Positions 34,395-43,905 are shown, counted from the first letter of the stretch. The stretch: 64,000 bases of DNA from Blautia massiliensis (ex Durand et al. 2017) (GCF_001487165.1 NZ_LN913006.1:124001-188000), one strand, 5' to 3'. Notes: generated by a model not told the origin, from the letters alone. A program made the numbers and translations.

Positions 34395-36377
34395 GTGGAA
34401 AACTACATGTATTTGGTGCCGGTGGCAGCAGTACTGGCACTTCTGTTCGCAGCATACCTTGCAGCGAAGGTCAGCAAGCAGGATGCAGGAACAGACAGAA
34501 TGAAGGAGATCGCAGGTGCGATCGCAGAAGGTGCCCGCGCCTTCTTAACAGCAGAGTACAAGATCCTGGTTATTTTTGTAGCCGTACTTTTTGTACTGAT
34601 CGGAATCGGAGTTGGAAGCTGGGTAACAGCAATCTGCTTCGTAGTAGGTGCTCTGTTTTCAACAATCGCAGGATACTGCGGTATGACCGTTGCAACAAAG
34701 GCTAATGTAAGAACAGCAAATGCAGCAAAAGAGGGAGGAATGAACAAGGCTCTTTCCATTGCATTCTCCGGCGGTGCTGTTATGGGTATGTGTGTTGCAG
34801 GTCTTGGTGCACTGGGTGTCAGCGTTGTGTATATCATCACAAAGAACGTTGACGTACTTTCTGGATTCAGCCTTGGTGCTTCTTCCATCGCACTGTTTGC
34901 ACGTGTTGGTGGTGGAATCTATACAAAGGCAGCTGACGTAGGAGCTGACCTTGTAGGTAAGGTTGAGGCAGGAATCCCGGAGGATGACCCTCGTAACCCG
35001 GCTGTTATCGCGGATAACGTAGGTGATAACGTAGGTGATGTTGCTGGTATGGGTGCAGACCTTTTTGAGTCCTATGTAGGATCTCTGGTATCTGCCCTTA
35101 CACTTGGTGCGGTAGCCGGAGCAGTTTCCGGTGTTCTCTATCCGCTGGCTATTGCAGGCTGTGGACTGATCGCATCCATCATTGCAACATTCTTTGTAAA
35201 AGGTGATGATAATTCCAATCCGCAGAAAGCCCTCACAAGAGGAAGCTATGTATCTGCAACACTTGTTATCATTGTGTCCCTGATCCTCAGCAAGACTCTC
35301 TTCGGAGACATGAAGGCAGCCATCGCTGTGATCGCAGGTCTTGTTGTCGGTGTCATCATCGGAAACATTACAGAGTATTACACATCTGCAGATTATAAAC
35401 CGGTTCAGGGAATCGGCGAGCAGTCTGAGACAGGTGCAGCTACAACTATCATCAGTGGTATCGCAGTAGGTATGAAATCTACAGCATTCCCGATCCTGCT
35501 GATCTGTGTTGGTATTTTTGTAGCATACGGTGTGGATGGATTATACGGAATCGCTCTTGCAGCAGTTGGTATGCTTTCCACAACAGGAATCACAGTTGCC
35601 GTTGACGCGTATGGACCCATCGCTGACAATGCCGGTGGTATTGCAGAGATGTCAGGTCTGGATGAGTCAGTTCGTGAGATCACAGATAAGCTTGATTCTG
35701 TAGGTAACACAACAGCAGCTATGGGTAAAGGCTTCGCGATCGGTTCCGCAGCTCTTACAGCGCTTGCTCTGTTTGTATCTTATGCGAATGCAGTAAATCT
35801 GGATGCGATCAATATCCTTGCTCCTCGTGTTACGATCGGTATCTTTATCGGTGGTATGCTTACATTCCTCTTCTCGGCCTTCACAATGGAATCCGTTTCC
35901 AAGGCTGCTTACAAGATGATCGAGGAAGTAAGACGCCAGTTCCGTGAGAAACCGGGTATCATGAAGGGTACCGAGAAACCGGATTACAAATCATGCGTTG
36001 CGATCTCCACAACAGCAGCTCTTCACGAGATGATGCTTCCTGGAATCATGGCGGTCGTTGTTCCGGTTATCGTAGGTGTTGTTCTTGGCGTTGAGGCTCT
36101 TGGAGGACTTCTTTCCGGTGCTCTTGTAACAGGTGTACTGATGGCGATCTTCATGTCCAACGCAGGTGGTGCATGGGATAATGCAAAAAAATACATCGAG
36201 ACAGGTCATCATGGCGGAAAAGGCAGCGAGGCGCACAAAGCAGCCGTTGTCGGCGATACAGTCGGCGATCCGTTCAAAGATACATCAGGGCCTTCCATTA
36301 ACATCCTGATCAAGCTTATGACTATTGTATCACTGGTATTTGCTCCTCTGTTCTTATCCATCGGAGGACTTCTGTAA
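34395..36377 (+). CDS. hppA: Membrane-bound proton/sodium-pumping pyrophosphatase
   Basis: A 660-residue integral membrane enzyme with ~16 helices. Catalytic-site motifs are present: [35 protein letters not shown] near residue 195, then [18 protein letters not shown], and near the C terminus [14 protein letters not shown] and [19 protein letters not shown]. It hydrolyses cytosolic pyrophosphate and pumps cations out. In the ...GGAWDNAKK... region the residue after NA is Lys, as in K+-independent types, versus Ala in K+-dependent ones; the call on ion preference is tentative. GTG start at 34395 with CGGAGG upstream. It is monocistronic. Confidence 0.95.
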   Translation: MENYMYLVPVAAVLALLFAAYLAAKVSKQDAGTDRMKEIAGAIAEGARAFLTAEYKILVIFVAVLFVLIGIGVGSWVTAICFVVGALFSTIAGYCGMTVATKANVRTANAAKEGGMNKALSIAFSGGAVMGMCVAGLGALGVSVVYIITKNVDVLSGFSLGASSIALFARVGGGIYTKAADVGADLVGKVEAGIPEDDPRNPAVIADNVGDNVGDVAGMGADLFESYVGSLVSALTLGAVAGAVSGVLYPLAIAGCGLIASIIATFFVKGDDNSNPQKALTRGSYVSATLVIIVSLILSKTLFGDMKAAIAVIAGLVVGVIIGNITEYYTSADYKPVQGIGEQSETGAATTIISGIAVGMKSTAFPILLICVGIFVAYGVDGLYGIALAAVGMLSTTGITVAVDAYGPIADNAGGIAEMSGLDESVREITDKLDSVGNTTAAMGKGFAIGSAALTALALFVSYANAVNLDAINILAPRVTIGIFIGGMLTFLFSAFTMESVSKAAYKMIEEVRRQFREKPGIMKGTEKPDYKSCVAISTTAALHEMMLPGIMAVVVPVIVGVVLGVEALGGLLSGALVTGVLMAIFMSNAGGAWDNAKKYIETGHHGGKGSEAHKAAVVGDTVGDPFKDTSGPSINILIKLMTIVSLVFAPLFLSIGGLL

Positions 36378-36413
36378 ATATCATTTCAGAAAAAAAGTAA
36401 ACCCATATTATAT

Positions 36414-36455
36414 AAAAAAAGCTCTTTGCAGAGAAATCTGCAGGGAGCTTTTTTT
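36414..36455. terminator. Intrinsic terminator between convergent hppA and spoVA operon
   Basis: GCTCTTTGCAGA (36421-36432) pairs with TCTGCAGGGAGC (36437-36448), flanked by seven As and seven Ts, so it can act in both directions. Confidence 0.88.
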
Positions 36456-36500
36456 GTGCGACAGGCGGCGGAATTGTACGGATATGAGAGTGGACTCTGG

Positions 36501-37127
36501 TTATGAGTCAGTTTCTGGATTTTCTGTTCGTGCAGCCTGTTCAATCAGTGTCCGGTTTACATCATCCTCATAGGTCCGCATCTGCACCTGCATAGGTGTG
36601 GGATCATCGCTTAGCTTCAGATGCCCGAAATGATTAAAGAAGATCAGTACGCCGAGGCCGATCCCGATGGAGTAGGAAATCTCCAGGATGGTAAAGCCGG
36701 AGGAACTTTTTCCCGTAACAAGAGTGTAAAACTGGCTAAAAAGGCTGCCCATATCTACGTCATTATTAAAGGTCATAATGGAAAAAGCGGCGCCGAAAAA
36801 GGAAACCAGGCATACAAAAAGGATTTTCACATACCGGAAAATTTTCCCTGTGGCAGAGCTGATGCGGTAGGTGATGATAAAATCCGTTTCCCCGATGGGA
36901 GAAATATCAATGGAGGGTTCCAGCTTCTGGATCTTTTTCAGAAGATCCGAGACAGACATCACATAGCGTCCGGGCTTTTTCACATCCAGAACGATCACAG
37001 GCATGACCCGCAGACGATTGAGGATTTTGGGGTCACTCATGGAAAGTGCAGCGATATCCTGAAGATATACATGTGGGTTGGTGACTTCAATGTTCTGATC
37101 CAGCTGCAGATAAAGAGTATCACTCAT
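36501..37127 (-). CDS. spoVAA: Stage V sporulation protein AA
   Basis: A 208-residue SpoVAA: a soluble N-terminal region (VTNPHVYLQDIAALS) and two C-terminal helices with the conserved ISYSIGIGLGVLIFFNHFG and DDPTPMQVQMRTYEDDVN. SpoVA proteins form the channel that moves Ca-dipicolinic acid into the spore core and out at germination. In Bacillus spoVAA is the first gene of the operon; here it is the last, after spoVAE. GGAG lies upstream of the ATG. Confidence 0.9.
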   Translation of the reverse strand: MSDTLYLQLDQNIEVTNPHVYLQDIAALSMSDPKILNRLRVMPVIVLDVKKPGRYVMSVSDLLKKIQKLEPSIDISPIGETDFIITYRISSATGKIFRYVKILFVCLVSFFGAAFSIMTFNNDVDMGSLFSQFYTLVTGKSSSGFTILEISYSIGIGLGVLIFFNHFGHLKLSDDPTPMQVQMRTYEDDVNRTLIEQAARTENPETDS

Positions 37128-37152
37128 GAGAAAAAACTCCTTTCCCGGAATA

Positions 37153-37515
37153 TTATTTTTTCATTTTTGGACGGAAGAAGAGACTGGCCAGATAAGAGAA
37201 GATCAGGGCGGAGGAAACTCCGGCAGCACAGGCAGTGAAGCCTCCTGTAAAAAGCCCAAGGATGCCGTCTTCTTCAATGGCTTTTTTCATACCCTCCCAT
37301 AATACATGTCCGAAACCGATCAGCGGGACGGAGGCCCCGGCACCTGCAAAATCCACCAGCGGCCGGTAGACGCCAACGGCACTTAACAGGGCGCCGCTGC
37401 ATACCAGAAGTACCATCACACGGCCAGGCATCAGCTTTGTCTTGTCCAGAAGGATCTGGATCAGGGCACAGACAAGGCCACCGAACCAGAATGCGTTAAA
37501 GTAATCCATGCTCAT
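37153..37515 (-). CDS. spoVAE: Stage V sporulation protein AE (AEb type)
   Basis: A 120-residue membrane protein with four hydrophobic segments and SpoVAE features (YFNAFWFGGLVCALIQILLDKTKLMPGRVMV, VPLIGFGHVLWEGMKKAI). It forms part of the dipicolinate channel with SpoVAC. Its ATG overlaps the spoVAD stop by four bases. GGAG is present inside the spoVAD end. Confidence 0.92.
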   Translation of the reverse strand: MSMDYFNAFWFGGLVCALIQILLDKTKLMPGRVMVLLVCSGALLSAVGVYRPLVDFAGAGASVPLIGFGHVLWEGMKKAIEEDGILGLFTGGFTACAAGVSSALIFSYLASLFFRPKMKK

Positions 37516-38567
37516 ACCTCCATATGCTCGATGACAACTCCGTGGGCAATACCCGGAATACTGTCACCTTCATTAAAGCTTACTTTGGAAAGAAGCGCTC
37601 CTGTTGGTACAAAAAGGATCCGCTTCCATTCTCCGGATACAATCTTCGGAAGGATATAGGAGGCAAGGACTACAGCAGAACAGCCGCAGCCGCTTCCTCC
37701 TGCGTGGGTGTCCTGAGAAGGATTGTCATAGATCAGGATACCGCAGTCTTTATGAATGGGAGAAAGCCGGATATTTTGTTCCTCCAGAAGATCCAGGAAA
37801 ATTTTCTGCCCGATGATCCCCAGATCCCCGGTAAAGACGGCATCATAATCCGAAGGCGTCCGCCCGAAATCCGAAAAGCTTCGTGCAATGGTATCGCAGG
37901 CTGCAGGAGCCATACAGCCTCCCATGTTCATGGAATCCCTGAGACCGTAATCCATCACACGGCCGGCAGTAAGGCCAGTGATAGCAGCACAGCCTTTGCC
38001 GGAGCGCAGAGGAGCTTTTTCTCCGGGAGGAGATGTACTTAGGATACAGGCACCGCTTCCGGTTACTGTCCAGGTGGCAGAAAACGGCCGCTGGTTTCCG
38101 TATCCCAGAGGAAAACGAAATTCTTTTTCCGCACTTGCGAAATGGCTGGAGGTGGCACATAAGACCCGTGTGCCGAATCCGGCGGTCAGAGCAAGGGAAC
38201 CGAGAGAAAGTGCTTCCCCTATGGTGGAGCAGGCGCCGTAAAGACCGTAAAAGGGAATTCCAAGTCCAGCGGAGCCGAAACAGGTGGCTGATGTCTGAGC
38301 GAGAAGATCTCCGGCGAACATCAGATGGATATCTTCGGAGCTCAGTCCGGCTTTGCTTATGGCCTGAGTGGCAGTTTCTTTCTGCAGTGTGCTTTCCGCA
38401 GATTCCCAGGTGTCACAGCCAAACATGGGATCTTCACAGACCAGGTCAAAAAGATCTCCAAGAGGACCGTCCGCCTCTTTCTGACTGACGATGGATGCGG
38501 CGCTTTCGATATACAAAGGCTGTGAAAATGCAATGCTGGCTGCGCCAAGTCTGAGATTTTTGCTCAT
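37512..38567 (-). CDS. spoVAD: Stage V sporulation protein AD
   Basis: A 351-residue thiolase-fold protein that binds dipicolinic acid on the spore inner membrane surface. Recognisable stretches are SQPLYIESAASIVSQKE, LYGACSTIGEAL (around the thiolase-like Cys) and GGSGCGCSAVVLASYILPK. The start at 38567 is preceded by GGAGGTGAT and overlaps the spoVAC stop (ATGA). A longer frame to 38672 exists but lies within spoVAC and is rejected. Confidence 0.94.
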   Translation of the reverse strand: MSKNLRLGAASIAFSQPLYIESAASIVSQKEADGPLGDLFDLVCEDPMFGCDTWESAESTLQKETATQAISKAGLSSEDIHLMFAGDLLAQTSATCFGSAGLGIPFYGLYGACSTIGEALSLGSLALTAGFGTRVLCATSSHFASAEKEFRFPLGYGNQRPFSATWTVTGSGACILSTSPPGEKAPLRSGKGCAAITGLTAGRVMDYGLRDSMNMGGCMAPAACDTIARSFSDFGRTPSDYDAVFTGDLGIIGQKIFLDLLEEQNIRLSPIHKDCGILIYDNPSQDTHAGGSGCGCSAVVLASYILPKIVSGEWKRILFVPTGALLSKVSFNEGDSIPGIAHGVVIEHMEV

Positions 38568-39022
38568 GATATCACCTCCAGGATCTTTAGGATATAATAG
38601 ATCACACCCAGTCCCCAGGCGCTTAAGATGCCGTAGAGGATCACAGGACCTGCAATAGTAAAGATCTTGCACCCTATGCCGAAAACCTGTCCTTCTGCCC
38701 GGAACTCAATGGCGGATGCAGCCACTGAGTTGGCGAATCCGGTAATGGGAACAAGACTTCCTGCACCGCCGAATTTGCCGATTTTGGGATAAATACCAAA
38801 GCCCGTGAGAAGGACGCTTAAGAGAATGAGAAGGACAGAACACCAGGTTCTGGAATCGGAAGCATCTGCACCGAGAGCCTGTGCTGTGTTTAAGATAACC
38901 TGTCCAAGAAGACAGATCAGTCCGCCCGTGAGAAAAGCTTTTGCCATATTCAGCGGCAGACTGTGGGTGGGAGTAAGCTGCTTGACATATTGTTCATATT
39001 TTTTTTCGTTGATATTTTGCAT
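38564..39022 (-). CDS. spoVAC: Stage V sporulation protein AC
   Basis: A 152-residue membrane protein with about four helices (LNMAKAFLTGGLICLLGQVIL, VLLTGFGIYPKIGKFGGAGSLVPITGFANS). SpoVAC is the mechanosensitive channel component of the dipicolinate transport complex. It lies 41 bases after spoVAB. The N terminus MQNINEKKYEQYVKQLTPT is soluble. Confidence 0.93.
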   Translation of the reverse strand: MQNINEKKYEQYVKQLTPTHSLPLNMAKAFLTGGLICLLGQVILNTAQALGADASDSRTWCSVLLILLSVLLTGFGIYPKIGKFGGAGSLVPITGFANSVAASAIEFRAEGQVFGIGCKIFTIAGPVILYGILSAWGLGVIYYILKILEVIS

Positions 39023-39063
39023 ATGGAAAATCCTTTCGTGAGATGGTAGAGTGACAGTAAGAA

Positions 39064-39480
39064 TTACATCCAGCTCATGGCATAATAAAACAGGGAGCCC
39101 AGGGCTTTTCCGGCAGCAATGGAAATTATTACCGGAGAAAGCCCCTGAGAGAGCTTCAGCCGTCTGGCAAAGACGGGAAAGACTTTTGCGATCTCTGCCA
39201 GTGCAAGGATCCAGCCGCCCAGGAAAATTCCGAAAAATACTCCGCAGACAGCCAGGAAAAAAGGTCCCAGCGGAATTCTGATCGGAAACAGGGTGACGAC
39301 GGTTCCGGCAACTGTTCCCAGAAGTGTCAGATCTTCATAAAGAAAAATCTGGTCAGCTGTATGCGTGATACCTGCATAGCGGGGAACAATGGAAAGGCCG
39401 ATCAGCAGTCCGGAGACACCTCCTGCAACGATGATCCCGGCACAGAAACCGATAAAGCACAGAATCAGCTGTTGAAGCAT
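39064..39480 (-). CDS. spoVAB: Stage V sporulation protein AB
   Basis: A 138-residue membrane protein with SpoVAB features (LCFIGFCAGIIVAGGVSGLLIGLSIVPRYAG, IPLGPFFLAVCGVFFGIFLGGWILALAEIAKVFPVFARR). It is the first gene of this spoVA operon. The ATG at 39480 follows AAGGAGG by eight bases; the frame extends further upstream but crosses the sporulation promoter, so the shorter start is used. Confidence 0.9.
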   Translation of the reverse strand: MLQQLILCFIGFCAGIIVAGGVSGLLIGLSIVPRYAGITHTADQIFLYEDLTLLGTVAGTVVTLFPIRIPLGPFFLAVCGVFFGIFLGGWILALAEIAKVFPVFARRLKLSQGLSPVIISIAAGKALGSLFYYAMSWM

Positions 39481-39512
39481 GGACAGAACCTCCTTGTGGG
39501 ATTGTATGGGAA

Positions 39513-39541
39513 TAGTATGAGAAAATGTAAATTTTTTATGC
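39513..39541 (-). promoter_or_regulatory. Sigma-F/G-type sporulation promoter of the spoVA operon
   Basis: Minus-strand GCATA (39541-39537), 17 bases, CATACTA (39519-39513), an excellent match to the forespore sigma-F/sigma-G pattern, and about 33 bases before the spoVAB start. The spoVA operon is a known sigma-G target. Confidence 0.8.
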
Positions 39542-39566
39542 GAAAATCTTAAAAAACAAGAATATC

Positions 39567-39595
39567 TGTACATTTACGGACAGAGATAGTATAAT
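39567..39595 (+). promoter_or_regulatory. Promoter of tcdA
   Basis: TGTACA (39567-39572), 17 bases, TATAAT (39590-39595), divergent from the spoVA promoter. Confidence 0.65.
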
Positions 39596-39671
39596 AAAAA
39601 GGAATATAGACAGCGGCGGACAGGCGCTGTCTTTCTCAATCAAAAGAAAAAACAGTGTCAGGAGGACGGAT

Positions 39672-40403
39672 ATGCAGGATGCTTTTTCACGTATGGAATT
39701 GCTCGTTGGAAATACAGGTGTAAAAAAACTCAGCAGGGCGAAAATTGCAGTATTCGGTCTTGGCGGAGCCGGATCACAGGTGGCAGAGTCACTTGCGCGC
39801 TGCGGTGTGGGGAGTCTGACACTGATCGATCATGAAAAGATCACATTGACGAATATCGGAAGCCAGGTGCTGGCACTTCATTCTACTCTGGGAATGAGCA
39901 AGGTAGAGGCGGCCAAGAAGAGAATCCGGGATATTGATGAGAATATTTTGGTGCATACCTACGAAACCTTTTATAATGAGGAGACTGCGGGAATGTTTGA
40001 ATTGCGTTCCTTTGATTATATTGTGGATACAATGGGAACACTGTCGTCAAAACTGCTTCTGATCAGCAGAGCAAGGGAGGGACGTGTGCCTGTGATCTCC
40101 TGCCTGGACATCGGGGACAAGATAGACCCGTCTAGACTTGAGGTTGCGGATATCAGCAGGACCACAGTATGCCCGGCGGCCAGGATCATAAAAAAAGAAC
40201 TGCGTAAACAGGGAATACGTAAACTCAAAGTACTGTATTCCAGAGAACAACCGGCAAAAGAAAAGCTTTTCAGACGGAGAAGAACTATGGTGAAGAAGCC
40301 TGCCGAAGGAAATATTTCCTTTGTGACAGGGACTGCGGGATATCTGCTGGCGGGAGAAGTTGTGCGGGATATACTGTCAGCCGGAAACGTTTCACACAGC
40401 TGA
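39672..40403 (+). CDS. tcdA: tRNA threonylcarbamoyladenosine dehydratase (ThiF/MoeB family)
   Basis: A 243-residue E1-like ATP-binding enzyme: nucleotide motif VFGLGGAGSQVAESLARCGVG, the family's LIDHEKITLTNIGSQVLAL, and YIVDTMGTLSSKLLLI. TcdA/CsdL cyclises t6A37 of ANN-reading tRNAs to ct6A. The length fits. It has its own promoter and GGAGG about six bases before the ATG. Other E1-like enzymes are excluded by the NRQ-like NIGSQ and lack of thiamin or molybdopterin genes nearby. Confidence 0.88.
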   Translation: MQDAFSRMELLVGNTGVKKLSRAKIAVFGLGGAGSQVAESLARCGVGSLTLIDHEKITLTNIGSQVLALHSTLGMSKVEAAKKRIRDIDENILVHTYETFYNEETAGMFELRSFDYIVDTMGTLSSKLLLISRAREGRVPVISCLDIGDKIDPSRLEVADISRTTVCPAARIIKKELRKQGIRKLKVLYSREQPAKEKLFRRRRTMVKKPAEGNISFVTGTAGYLLAGEVVRDILSAGNVSHS

Positions 40404-40520
40404 CAGCAAATGAGAAATTGAGCGCAGATCACGGACAGATCCAGTTCATGAGCATGAGTCAAGGCGGAACAGTAATGTCTGCTTTACAGAAATAAAACAG
40501 AAAGACTGAGGAAATAAAAA

Positions 40521-41438
40521 GTGAATTCAGAAATCATAAAAAAGTTCTGCGATCTTCTTGGAGAAGAACGTGTTTTTACAGGCGAAGCAATGAGCCGTCA
40601 TACAACTTTTAAGATCGGAGGTCCGGCGGATTATTTTTTGATGCCGGATAAAGACACAGATGTGGGGCGTATCGTAAAAATCTGTAAAGAAAGTGCGATC
40701 CCTTATTTTATCCTCGGAAACGGAAGTAATCTTCTGGTAGGAGACGGCGGTTATCGTGGCGCGGTTATCCAGATCTACAAAAATATGTCTGCCGTTACCG
40801 TAGAAGGAACAGAGATCACCGTACAGGCAGGTGCGCTGCTTTCATCGGTGGCAGCAGCAGCAAAAAATGCAGCTCTTACAGGCTTTGAGTTTGCAGGCGG
40901 GATCCCGGGAACTATGGGCGGTGCGGTTGTGATGAATGCAGGTGCCTATGGCGGCGAGATGAAGGATGTTCTCACAGAGATAACTGTGATGGATGAGGAG
41001 GGAGAGATCGTTACCCTTCCGGCAGATAAACTGGAATTGGGATATCGTACCAGCATCATCAAAACCGCAGGTTATATCGTGCTGGAAGCAAAGCTACAGC
41101 TGAAGGAGGGAAATCCGGAAGTGATCCGTGAGACCATGAAAGATCTGACGATCCGTCGTACCACCAAACAGCCGTTGGAGTATCCCAGTGCTGGAAGTAC
41201 CTTTAAGAGACCGGAGGGATATTTTGCAGGTAAGCTGATCATGGACAGCGGTCTTGCTGGATATCAGGTAGGTGGTGCACAGGTTTCTGAGAAACACTGT
41301 GGCTTTGTGATCAATGCAGGCGGTGCAACTGCCAGGGATGTCCGCACGCTGATGGATAATGTCAGGGATATCGTTTATAAGAAATATGGAGTTACGCTGG
41401 AACCGGAGGTGAAGTTCCTGGGTGATTTTGAAGCCTGA
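40521..41438 (+). CDS. murB: UDP-N-acetylenolpyruvoylglucosamine reductase
   Basis: A 305-residue FAD enzyme of peptidoglycan precursor synthesis. FAD-binding motifs are HTTFKIGGPADYF, LGNGSNLLVGDGGYRG and EFAGGIPGTMGGAVVMNAGAYGGE; the catalytic Ser is in YPSAGSTFKRPEGYFAGKLI, followed by VSEKHCGFVIN. GTG start at 40521 behind TGAGGAA. It is followed by rapZ and whiA, a conserved Firmicute neighbourhood. The 117 bases upstream show no clear promoter. Confidence 0.95.
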   Translation: MNSEIIKKFCDLLGEERVFTGEAMSRHTTFKIGGPADYFLMPDKDTDVGRIVKICKESAIPYFILGNGSNLLVGDGGYRGAVIQIYKNMSAVTVEGTEITVQAGALLSSVAAAAKNAALTGFEFAGGIPGTMGGAVVMNAGAYGGEMKDVLTEITVMDEEGEIVTLPADKLELGYRTSIIKTAGYIVLEAKLQLKEGNPEVIRETMKDLTIRRTTKQPLEYPSAGSTFKRPEGYFAGKLIMDSGLAGYQVGGAQVSEKHCGFVINAGGATARDVRTLMDNVRDIVYKKYGVTLEPEVKFLGDFEA

Positions 41439-41625
41439 TGACCATTTCTGGTACATCGTTTTCAAAATAATTATACCACTTACTTGTCTGTGGATCCGAT
41501 CGCACAGACCTAAAAGCCTCAGCGTAGCCCGGCTTTCAGATACCCAGGATATGAAACAGAGGGAACAGGAATGCGTATGTACGCTTTACAGATAACGGAA
41601 GAAGAAATGGAAAGGAAGAGAGACT

Positions 41626-42504
41626 ATGCGTTTTGTGATCGTTACAGGAGTGTCAGGAGCAGGAAAAACAGCTGCACTTAAAATGTTGGAGGATATGGGA
41701 TATTTCTGCGTGGATAATCTTCCAATCCAGCTTCTGGAAAAATTTGCTTCCCTTCTTCCTGAGATGCAGAGCGAAAATGTTAGAAATGTGGCTCTGGGGA
41801 TCGATGCCAGAAGCGGAAGTGCCCTTGATGAACTGGAAGTAGTTCTGGACCGTATGAAGCAGACCGGGTATGATTACGAGATCCTGTTTATGGATGCAGA
41901 GGATTCTGTCCTTGTAAAACGCTATAAAGAATCCAGAAGAAGCCACCCGCTGGCAAGAGCAGGGAGAGTGGATGAGGGAATCCGCCTGGAACGTGAGAAA
42001 ACAAAATTTCTCCGGAAACGTGCGGATTATATCATTGATACCAGCCATCTGCTTACCAGGGAGCTTCGCCAGGAAATCGAAAAGATCTTTGTGGATGACA
42101 GAGAGTTCAGCAATATCATGATCTCTGTGCTTTCCTTCGGCTTTAAGTATGGAATCCCGGCAGATGCAGATCTTGTGTTTGATGTGCGATTTCTTCCCAA
42201 TCCCTATTATGTGGATGAACTGCGTCCTCTGACAGGCCTTGACGATGAAGTGTTCAATTATGTGATGGCCAGTGATACGGCGAAAGCCTTCGCGGACAAA
42301 CTGGAGGATATGATCCGTTTTCTGATCCCTAACTACATTAAAGAAGGGAAAACAAGCCTTGTGATCGGTATCGGATGTACAGGGGGAAAACATCGTTCTG
42401 TTACTATTGCCAGAGAACTTTTTTCCAGGCTTTCCAAATCGGATGAATACGGCATCCGCCTGGAGCACAGGGATGCGGAGAAGGACAGACTTCTGAAAAA
42501 ATAA
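41626..42504 (+). CDS. rapZ: RNase adapter protein / nucleotide-binding protein RapZ
   Basis: A 292-residue protein with a P-loop GVSGAGKTAALKMLED at the very N terminus and the C-terminal RapZ domain (ISVLSFGFKYGIPADADLVFDVRFLPNPYYV, IGIGCTGGKHRSVTIARELF). In Gram-negatives RapZ senses GlcN6P; the Gram-positive homolog YvcJ is a GTPase whose role is less clear. GGAAGAGAG precedes the ATG. The usual gene yvcK/glmR between rapZ and whiA is absent here. Confidence 0.94.
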   Translation: MRFVIVTGVSGAGKTAALKMLEDMGYFCVDNLPIQLLEKFASLLPEMQSENVRNVALGIDARSGSALDELEVVLDRMKQTGYDYEILFMDAEDSVLVKRYKESRRSHPLARAGRVDEGIRLEREKTKFLRKRADYIIDTSHLLTRELRQEIEKIFVDDREFSNIMISVLSFGFKYGIPADADLVFDVRFLPNPYYVDELRPLTGLDDEVFNYVMASDTAKAFADKLEDMIRFLIPNYIKEGKTSLVIGIGCTGGKHRSVTIARELFSRLSKSDEYGIRLEHRDAEKDRLLKK

Positions 42505-42552
42505 CTGCCGCGATGAAAAGGGTGGCAGGGAAACAGTAAAAGAGGGTTCGGG

Positions 42553-43509
42553 ATGTCATTTTCAGGAAAAGTCAAAGAAGAACTTGCAGGACAGCTTAGT
42601 CTGGCCAGGCACTGTCAGGTGGCAGAACTGGCGGCACTGCTCTGCGGCTGCGGCCGTGTGGAAAAAATGTCGGATGGAAACAGAAAACTATGGATCCAGA
42701 CAGAAAATGAAGCAGTTGCAAGAAAAAGCTTTACATTATTGCGAAAAACCTTTAATATAGAGACAGCGATTGTTATCCGGGAAGGATCTCATCTCAAACG
42801 GGGTAAGGTATATCTTGTTGAGGTTACGGATCCTGCCAGAACAGAGGAAGTACTGCAGGGGACAAAGCTTTCTGTGGATAACGAAACCGGTTTACTTGAA
42901 ATGGATAATTCGCTTGTGGTTCAGATGAACTGTTGCAAGCGGGCATTTATTCGCGGTACTTTTTTGTCGTCCGGTTCGATCAGTGATCCAGAGAAAGGGT
43001 ATCATTTTGAGATCGTGTGTCCGGACAGCAGGAAAGCAGAACAATTACAGGGGATTATCCGCAGTTTTCACGTAGAAGCTAAAATTGTGGTGCGCAAGAA
43101 ATCATATGTGGTCTATGTGAAGGAGGGCGCACAGATCGTTGACATGCTGGCAGTCATGGAAGCGAACGTAGCCCTTATGGATCTGGAGAACATCCGGATA
43201 CTTAAGGAAATGCGTAACACGGTAAACCGCAAGGTGAACTGTGAGGCTGCGAATATCAATAAAACGGTAAATGCGGCAGTGAGACAGGTGGAAGATATAC
43301 AGCTGATCAGCAGAACTATCGGCTTTGAGAGCTTAAGCGATGGACTGGCACAGATAGCCAGGCTGAGACTGCAGTATCCGGATGCCACACTGAAAGAATT
43401 AGGTATGATGTTGAATCCGCAGGTGGGCAAATCAGGTGTGAATCACCGGCTTCGCAAGCTGAGTGAGATCGCAGATGAGCTGCGGGAGAACAAGGAGGAG
43501 CTATTATGA
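42553..43509 (+). CDS. whiA: DNA-binding protein WhiA
   Basis: A 318-residue protein with the degenerate LAGLIDADG-type N-terminal domain (AFIRGTFLSSGSISDPEKGYHFEI) and a C-terminal helix-turn-helix (RLQYPDATLKELGMMLNPQVGKSGVNHRLRKL). It influences division and chromosome segregation in Gram-positives and sporulation in actinomycetes. Its TGA overlaps the start of the crh-like gene (ATGA). Confidence 0.95.
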   Translation: MSFSGKVKEELAGQLSLARHCQVAELAALLCGCGRVEKMSDGNRKLWIQTENEAVARKSFTLLRKTFNIETAIVIREGSHLKRGKVYLVEVTDPARTEEVLQGTKLSVDNETGLLEMDNSLVVQMNCCKRAFIRGTFLSSGSISDPEKGYHFEIVCPDSRKAEQLQGIIRSFHVEAKIVVRKKSYVVYVKEGAQIVDMLAVMEANVALMDLENIRILKEMRNTVNRKVNCEAANINKTVNAAVRQVEDIQLISRTIGFESLSDGLAQIARLRLQYPDATLKELGMMLNPQVGKSGVNHRLRKLSEIADELRENKEELL

Positions 43510-43760
43510 TTAAAAAACCAATCACTATCAACTTATCCACTGGACTGGAGGCAAGACCTGTAGCACAGCTTGTTCAGGTGGCAAGCCAGTTTAACAGTGA
43601 AATTTATGTTGAGATTGGCAAAAAAAGAGTCAATGCAAAGAGCATTATGGGAATGATGACTCTGGGACTTGACGCTGGAGAAGAGATTACACTGTCTGCC
43701 AACGGTGATGATGAGAATGCAGCGATGGAGAGCATTGAACAGTATTTAAGCAACCAGTAA
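43506..43760 (+). CDS. Crh-like HPr-family protein with Glu at position 15
   Basis: An 84-residue HPr-fold protein in which the active-site motif reads STGLEARPVAQL: His15 is replaced by Glu15, while Ser46 in NAKSIMGMMTLG is kept. This is the pattern of Crh, the Bacillus paralog that acts with CcpA in catabolite repression when Ser46 is phosphorylated, and it lies directly after whiA as crh does in Bacillus. It cannot serve in PTS phosphotransfer. Start ATG overlaps the whiA stop, with AGGAGG a few bases upstream. It is the second His-less HPr in the window. Confidence 0.85.
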   Translation: MIKKPITINLSTGLEARPVAQLVQVASQFNSEIYVEIGKKRVNAKSIMGMMTLGLDAGEEITLSANGDDENAAMESIEQYLSNQ

Positions 43761-43816
43761 TCAGTTGGAACAGAGCAGTCCGCGGAAAATGGTAGATTCC
43801 TGCGGATGTGGAATAT

Positions 43817-43863
43817 AAAGGGATACAGACGGAAAGGAAGACCGATTCCCGCTGTATCCCTTT
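43817..43863 (+). terminator. Hairpin after the crh-like gene, probable weak terminator
   Basis: AAAGGGATACAG (43817-43828) pairs with CTGTATCCCTTT (43852-43863), a 12-bp stem. The T-run is short, so readthrough into the next gene is likely. Confidence 0.55.
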
Positions 43864-43905
43864 CCGCTTCAAAGTACCTACAAATATGAAAGAGGAAGAT
43901 TACCT

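Noticed and set aside
41439..41625. Possible small gene or tRNA between murB and rapZ
   Set aside because: No cloverleaf could be drawn; the short ATG frame near 41571 runs into rapZ in another frame without a ribosome-binding site.
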